Source: Membranipora membranacea
Taxonomy: Eukaryota > Bryozoa > Gymnolaemata > Cheilostomatida > Membraniporidae
Assembly: GCA_914767715.1 (NCBI GenBank)
Contig: OU612071.1
Coordinates: 620,001-684,000 of the forward strand
Direction of reading: 5' to 3'
DNA length: 64,000 bases
Position numbers and translations under genes: made by a program. Below, one piece after another: positions 14,468-23,400 of this stretch; positions within the stretch are counted from its first letter, which is position 1, and every line of letters starts with the position of its first letter. A model generated the notes under the pieces. The model saw only the letters and a program-made list of their open reading frames with translations, was not told the origin of the DNA and made no database searches.

Positions 14468-17400
14468 GGACAACTTCGAATCATGAGCCCTCTGAATGCC
14501 GAGTTATTTTCTTCCTTGGTAGGGGAATAAAATTTCGAATTACAATTACGTTTCCAGATTAAATGGGTCTAAAAGCCATTAGCTTAGCTGGGACCACACT
14601 CAGTTGTGAATTAACAGGAATTTCGAATTATCAGGATTCTTATTGACCAGCTTACACTGTATAATGTTTGATGTTCATGATCTTTATATAGAGGTAGGAC
14701 CAGTAAGAAAGATGTATTAGATTATTGTATTAAGATGTCGTCAGCAGCTCGAGAAGATCAGACAATGATAGACAGAGATTCTACGGAGCTACTTTGGAAA
14801 CTTCTCTATACTCTAGTCAAGTTAAACGGGGTATGTACATTATAATAGTCTAGTCAAGTTAGCCTCAGATATAACAGATACATTATTATTATTTTCAGAC
14901 ATACATAGCCTGAGATATAACAGATCCATTATTATTATTTTCAGACAAACCTAGCCTCAGATATAACAGATCCATTATTGTTATTTTCAGACATACATAG
15001 CCTGAGATATAACAGATCCATTATTACTATTTTCAGACATACATAGCCTCAGATATAGCTGATTTACTATTAGATAATTACGCACTAGACACTTACACTG
15101 TACAGTCACATCACAGCTCTTCTCAGCTCACTGAAGCAGAACATGTATCCACATTCAGAGATCTCATCTTCTATGGTCAGTTATAAATCATTCTCATTGG
15201 CTAATATCTCTTTATTGTCTAATCTGATTGGTTTATATCTGAGAATCTGATTGGTTCGATATTGAATGTCTTCTGTTATCTCCTTTTATAGATGTTTCTC
15301 TACGAATGAGATCTATCAGATAATCGTTCTTGTGTGATAAGTCTTAACCTGCTATTTTTCAGCATATAAATCAAACATAAAACTCAACTATTATACTCTA
15401 CAGGTAACCTGAAGGAGGGATTAGAGTATGCTATGGCTAACGGACTATGGGGACACGCTCTCTTTCTTAGTAGTAAAATGGGATCTAGGTTACATGAGCA
15501 TGTGACGTTACGCTTCACAAAGACGAATGTATCCTCAACGGATCCGTTACAGACAGTGTATGAATTACTGAGTAACAGACTACCTACAGTATATCATGTA
15601 AGTTAGGATCTTAGTCTAATCTAACAGTATATCATGTAAGTTAGGATCTTAGTCTAATCTAACAGTATATCATGTAAGTTAGGATCTTAGTCTAATCTTA
15701 CAGTATATCATGTAAGTTAGGATCTTAGTCTAATCTAACAGCATATCATGTAATATAGGATCTTAGTCTGATCTAAAAATAACCTACATATGATTGTGAG
15801 TGTACTTATAGGATTTTGTTAATATTGCAGCGAAGTGAAGATTCTTGGGGAAGTTGGAGGCCTCATCTAGCTATGTTGATAACTAATACAGCCAAAGACC
15901 CCGCCCTCAATCAAAAGTAAGTGTATACAAACCCAGCCCACTTAATCCATAAGCCACGGCCTCAATCAAAAGTAAGTGTATACAAGCCCCGCCTATTTAT
16001 TCTAAAGATCCCGCCTGCAATCAAAAGCGGGTACATACAAACCCCACCTATTTAGTCCATAAGCCCGTCCTCAATCAACAATAAATGTATACAAAATCCA
16101 CCTATTTATTCTATAAGCCCCCCCCCTCAATCCAAACTGTGTGTACACAATCACTGCCTTCTTACTCCATAGGTCCGGCCCCAATCAAAAGTGCAAAAGC
16201 TAGTTGTTTTAGCTGGTCGTATTTATGTATTTGTATTGTATTATTATAGATCTATAATATCACTAGGAGACTCTTTAGCCACACGAGGATTGTTACATGC
16301 CAGTCATATCTGTTATCTGTTAGCTGAATGTGAACTCGAGTCATTTAGAATTAAAACTGCTAAACTGTGTATGATTGGTGTTCAAAGTGGGTAAGTAATA
16401 ATAACATAATGTAAGGAATACCAATGTAATACATCATAATACTAAAGTAATACATCCCAATACTTTTATAATTCATCTCAATACTTTTATAATACATCTC
16501 GATACTTTTAAAATACATCTCAATACTTATATAATTCATCACAACACTTTTATAATGCATCACAAGACTATATTACATCATTTAAGTTGTATTAATCAGT
16601 GTATTGCATAACTGTATATTTTGATTACTGTATTACAATACCAAATTGAATCGTTTTGTACTATTGTATTACCAGAGCACCTGATTGTGAGTATTACACA
16701 GAGGGAGCCACTGAGATGACTGAGATATATGAATATGCTAAATCTCTCAAGGGAGATAACTCTACAATATCACATCTACAGATGTGTAAGGTAAGTACAA
16801 AGCTGATATACATCATTGCTTTCTCATCATTACTACATTGTGATATGGCGTGTCAGTATGACGTCATGTAATGGAGGTTTATATTGCGTGACTGACAGTT
16901 TTATCATTTATCAGATCCGTTTATTGTGTATCATATTGTAGTATTTCCAAGCTTGTATTTGGGTTTTTATTGTTGTTTACCAAGCTCATATTTGGGTTTT
17001 TATTGTAGTATTTCCGAGCTCATATTTTGGTTTATATTGTAGTATTTCCGAGCTCATATTTGGGTTTTTATTCTAGTATTTCCGAGCTCATATTTGGGTT
17101 TTTATTGTAGTATTTCCGAGCTCATATTTTGGTTTATATTGTAGTATTTCCGAGCTCGTACACTGGTAGATGAAGGCAGACCATCTGAAGCTTTATCTTA
17201 TATAGAATCCATATCTGTGAGGATAAATACAAATATAGAAAACTACAGATATGACTTTCTCTATCTGCTGCATCAGGTATGTGTCTATAATATATTCTAT
17301 ATAAGGTATGTGTGTCTATAACATAGACTATATAAGATAATATGTGTCTATAACATATACTAAATAAGGTATGTGTGTCTATAACATATACTATATAAGG

Positions 17401-20400
17401 TGTGTGTGTCTATAACATATACTATATAAGGTATGTGTGTCTATAACATATACTATATAAGGTATGTGTGTCTATAACATATACTATATAAGGTGTGTGT
17501 GTCTATAACATATACTATATAAGGTATGTGTGTCTATAACATATACTATATAAGGTGTGTGTGTCTATAACATATACTATATAAGGTATGTGTGTCTATA
17601 ACATATACTATATAAGATAATATGTGTCTATAACATATACTAAATAAGGTATGTGTGTCTATAACATATACTATATAAGATATGTGTGTCTATAACATAT
17701 ACTATATAAGGTATACGGTTATCACTCATACTATATAAGGTATATATTCCCAAGTTATTACTATTCTCATATTTACAGCTGGGAGAGAGGCTGAAATATC
17801 ACGATACCGAGGCTCAGTACCTCAGACCAGGTCAGGAACTCGAGCTAGAATGGCTCACAGATCTACACAAAAATCTACAACTTAAATATGTAAGTGTATC
17901 TACAACTCGAATATGTTAATATCAACACAAGCTTGGTTTATCTGGAGATGGTCTCAGGATTCTCTGTGTTCTTTTGGTCATGTTTGATTGGACGATTATC
18001 AAACTTGTAATTATTTGTGTTTGTTATTTTAGACTCAGCTGCAGTTTGGTTCAGACCGGGTAGATTCAGGTATGTCACATTTATACAGTCACTGGTTATT
18101 TAAACTTAGTCGTCCTACACACATACTACTCATTATTTACACTTACCGTTCATACAACATAACTCATGATAATTTACACAATTCGTTATTATAGAAACTT
18201 ACTCACTGAGTCTGCCTGGTTCTATGGTATTACTATCATTATTATTATTATTTGCTGCTGCTGCCTCCTCTTAGCTGACACAGTTGTGTTACCTGTGAGA
18301 ATTTATATCTCTGAGATGTGCGAGTTACAGACAGGTAAGTAATTTACTTTTTGTTACAGTGTCAGCTGCTGCAGTCACTCACACAGAGCAGATACAGGAG
18401 GAGACTCAGCATCAGGGGAGTGAGCAGCTACCCCTAACAGATAACACACACTATAGTAGTGTATCTCAGTCTACAGACACACAACAGTATACTACTAATG
18501 ATACAAATCAGCATCAAAACCAAATATACCAACAGCAGCAAACAAACCAACAGAATACTGCTACATCGGTGTCAGCAGTGGGATATACTCAACAACATCA
18601 TCAGTATAACAACCAGCAGCCACTGCAGACCGCCGCCGGGTATAACTCAGCGTCCTCACAACAACAAGATCCCTCTACACAGGGACAAGTAAGCACTGAC
18701 ACTCAGAATCAGCAAGCTTGGAGTCAACAGTATGGAGGCGCGTATAACCAGGCACCCTCACAGTACTACACTAATAACACAGCAGCAGGTCCTGAGGCAA
18801 CGCAAGCAGGTGAGCTCATCGACTGTAGTCTGCACATCTGACCATTTTTCTCTTACATGCTGTTTGTTCATTGTTTAGAGATATCTCATATTTAGTCATG
18901 TTACTCTCAGTATCTAGGTCATTGCGGCAGTACGGACAAATATCGATAAAAAAGCTCAAACAGACAGATTATAGCCTTAAACTACCACTGTATGTTTATA
19001 TCATAAGGTTTTCTATATAGGTGAAGCTAACACAGTAAGCTCCGCCCCTTCTGGTGATGCCCCTCCCACTCAGAATATAGATTACTTTAATCACCAGTCG
19101 TCATCAATGGTGAGTTACCTTCTGTCTGTTAGTCAGTGTTTGATTATGTCTCAGATATTATCTTCTCTCTTCCTTAGTTGAAGGTTCTATCAGCGCTTTA
19201 GTCACATGTAATTATCGATTATCAGGGTTATCTGGTCCAACTCAAGCAGATTAACAAACTGGTAACTGGTCAAGCTTTGTAAATGCTACACTCTGGGCAC
19301 ATGATAATTATGTCTGTACATGTAAAGCTAGAATCCGACCCGCTTAATGTTAATATTACAGTCTGTCCATCCAGACTGTCAGTTATTGCAGATTGATGTG
19401 ACAGTTTGTGTTATCGGGGATAATGGTACAAGGTAGAAGGGTTTTTTCTAACCTTTGCTAGTCTTTGTTGATTTGTGACGTTTACAGCTGCAGCAGCAGA
19501 GACTTATGTCTCATAGTTCAGCTAGTTATACCTCTACACCACCCCAAACTACCAGTCAGAACCTGGGCTACAGTCAGGCTCCTCACACAGTGCCAAATAG
19601 CCAATCATCACAGTCGTACAATTATAACTCACAAACAACATTAACTGGTTCAAATAATCAGCAGCAAGCTCCGCCCCTTTCATCAGCCAATGAGAGTTCA
19701 GTACCTGAGGCAGTGCAGACATTTAATCCTAACTCAGTATCACATATATCCAGTGTGGGGAGCAGCAGCAGCAGACCGAGGAGGCTCAGCAGCTCATCTA
19801 GTAAAGGATCTAAAAGTCTGAGTAACTCAGCCACTAATCGATCATTAGCTGAGGTACGACGTTATGTCCTTAATGGTACATCAGTAACAAGTCTCCGGGT
19901 GTATTTTATTTGCTGAGGTGATGGCCCTACTCATTCATGTCCACATTTCGCTCGAACCTTTGCCCTTATTTTGGCTGGTTATGGATTTTTTACCTTGCCT
20001 TCACATATTGATTTCATTTGTTAAAAGCTCAGCGACCTTGACATGTCTAAAATATATGTTTAGTAAATACCTTTGTAATTATATTAGCTTATCAAAGAGA
20101 AACGAGAGGTAGAGAGATTAAACTCAGTCCTTACCTCTCTGAGTGATTCACAGAGCGGGACGGGGGCTATGTCACCTCGTAATGCTCTACCACCACCATC
20201 GGTAAATCCTCAGTCTTGTCAGCACACTGTGTTAGCTTTAGATGATGTAGTCATAAGTATACATATATATATATATATGTTCACACCACGTATATGATGT
20301 TGTGGTTTTTGTTGTGTGCCCACATCCCAGCACTATATAGTTTATTTCAGCTAACTACACTATACGCACCCATCTGTGAAAATACTCAGAATTGTCGCTA

Positions 20401-23400
20401 AGTTATTAGCACTTGTGGCATTATTTTGTATGTATCATGTAGATTTTCTCGTAGGCGATATTCTAACCATCTTTTGTATACTTATCAGGCCCCTTCCATG
20501 CAAAGACAAGTCCCGCCCATGCAAAGACAAGTCCCGCCCATGCAGAGACAAGCCCCGCCCAGACAGGATCAGAGTTCAGATAGTAGCAGTGATAGTGAGG
20601 ATGATTCTGTATCTACAGTAAAACCAAAATCAGCTCCAACTAAAGTAAGTATAATTCTTCTCTTATCAGTCCCACCAAAGTAAGTAATAGTCTTCTCTTA
20701 TCAGTCCCACCAAAGTAAGTAATATTCTTGTGTAGGTATATATAAATCTGTCATTTATGATGTTGTCTCAGGGGACTCAAAACTATGAAGGTTAGAGCTC
20801 CGAGAGTCCTTGGAACGCTAATTTCTTTCTCTCATTTCTGTAGTATTCAAAAAAGAGCTGTTATGTGATTGGCCTGTCTTCATAAGAATCCTGCTTTGTG
20901 ATTGGCCTGTCTACATGCGCGCCCTTATGTGATTAGCTGATTATTCTCTCCATCATTTCATCATTAGTCTCTTTAACTGACCATGATCGCTTTGGAGCTA
21001 TGTTACGTTCTTTCACTTGATATAAATCATATTACTTTACATGTAATGATATTACATATATGTAGATAAATGTGTTTTGTTGTAGAAGGCCGCAGGTAAA
21101 CCCGCAGGTGGAGGAGGGTTTGGTTTTGGACTAGGTAATCTTATAGCTAAAATTCTGCCTAAAGGAAAGAATGAGATAAAGTTACCGGATGACTCCAAAC
21201 AAAGTATATTATGGGATGATAAACTTCGTAAGTAAAACACAACATATGCGCTAACTGTTTATAGGAGACAATGCATTATGGACTAGTGGGCTATTGTCTA
21301 TACAATGATCATGTCATGTCAGTATGGAGAGAGAGAGAGAGAGTGATCCTATGATGTTGATGATTAATACTTAAAGATCAGTATGATAATATTATAATAA
21401 CTATAATATTGTACATTCTACAACACATGGTCTCATTTGTTATATGGTCATTATATTATATATATTATATATTATATATTAGATATTATAGAGAAGTGGA
21501 TAGACATGATAATATTATAGATAGTGATATTATATATTAGGTATTATAGAGAAGTGGATAGATATAATAATATTATAGATGGTGATATAATATATTACAT
21601 ATTATAGAGAAGTGGATAGATATAATAATATTATAGATGGTGATATAATATATTACATATTATAGAGAAGTGGATAGATATAATAATATTATAGATGGTG
21701 ATATTATATATTACATATTATAGAGAAGTGGATAGATATAATAATATTATAGATGGTGATATTATATATTACATATTATAGAGAAGTGGATAGATATGAT
21801 AATATTATAGATGGTGATATTATATATTACATATTATAGAGAAGTGGGTGGATACAGAGGCAGATGAGAAGGAGGAAGTAAAAGCTGCTCCTCCCCCTAC
21901 AGACTCATTACTATCTAGATCCTCTCCTGCCCTCCCCTCATCTGCAGGGGCGGCTACTACTAACCCCTCCTCTGCTCCTTCTCCACCAGCAGCTGGAGGA
22001 GCTAATCTGTACTCACTAAAGAGACGACAGGGCAGTAAATATGTAGATGTAGTCGGTAAGTTATTATACTATTAACTTGTGCTGCATCAAGACTACCATA
22101 TCTATATATAGATATCTATACATACCTTCACCATATACTAGGGCTGCACCAATATTTTCACTACTGCACTAATGACATCATCACTTGTTATGCTAGTGAT
22201 GCGCCAATGCAGTCAATACTCTACTCTAACTGCGAGTGATGCATTTGTTGATGGCCTCCAAACAGTGATCTTATTGAATGACCAATGTGTAGACAATTAA
22301 TCTAATTGGTCAGTCTGTCTAGCTTACCTGTCCTTACCTTATCGGATTACAGAGGGGATAACACATTCCATTTCTTTTATATCCACAGCTTACTATAGTT
22401 CTGTTTCTACACACTTTATTCTCTGTATTTTTATCGCTATAAAACCTGTATATGACATTCTGTGTATATTTATTGCTATAAGACCTGTATAGTGTTTATT
22501 GTCATTCTGTGTATTTAAAGGTAAAGCTGCCGGCACATCTCTATCACCCATACCTCAGCATCTATTCGATGTCACCCCTCGATCCACCCCTACTAGTAGT
22601 ATATTCACCCCTACACCCCCTATAGAGGGTGCTGACTCTGACTCTGCTCCTGTCACAGACGGAACTCACATTTATCAGTCTGACGGATCTGCGACTCAAC
22701 GTCATGAGAACATAACGTCACAGCAGGCAGCAGAAGGAGGAGGAGCTTATCAGCAGAACTGGCAGCAGAATCAGCAGCAGCAGCAGCAGAGCTCTTATGA
22801 GAGTGGAGGTAGTAATAACACGACTTCTCATCCTCCGATATCGGCTCATAATGGAGTATATAATAATGAGGTAAGTCTTACTTACATACCTATACTGTTA
22901 CTTACATACATAGACTGTTACTTACATACCTATACTGTTACTTACATACCTATACTGTTACTTACACACCTATACTGTTACTTACATACCTATACTGTTA
23001 CTTACATACCTATACTGTTACTTACATACATATACTGTTACTTACATACATATACTGTTACTTACATACATACACTGTTACTTACATACCTACACTGTTA
23101 CTAACATACCTATACTGTTACTTACATACCTATACTGTTACTTACATACCTATACTGTTACTTACATACATATACTGTTACTTACATACCTATACTGTTA
23201 CTTACATACCTATACTGTTACTTACATACCTATACTGTTACTTACATACCTATACTGTTACTTACATACATATACTGTTACTTACATACCTATACTGTTA
23301 CTTACATACCTATACTGTTACTTACATACCTATACTGTTACTTACACACCTATACTGTTACTTACATACCTATACTGTTACTTACATACCTATACTGTTA

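Noticed and set aside
19918-20112. 64-codon hydrophobic frame
   Set aside because: Lies mostly in a SEC16 intron and overlaps the next exon in the wrong frame.
22871-23104. Read-through extension of the SEC16 exon into the 20-bp array (TYIPILLLTY repeats)
   Set aside because: A consensus GTAAGT donor ends the exon at 22870 and phase 0 matches the exon at 25383; the extension is array sequence that ends in a stop.
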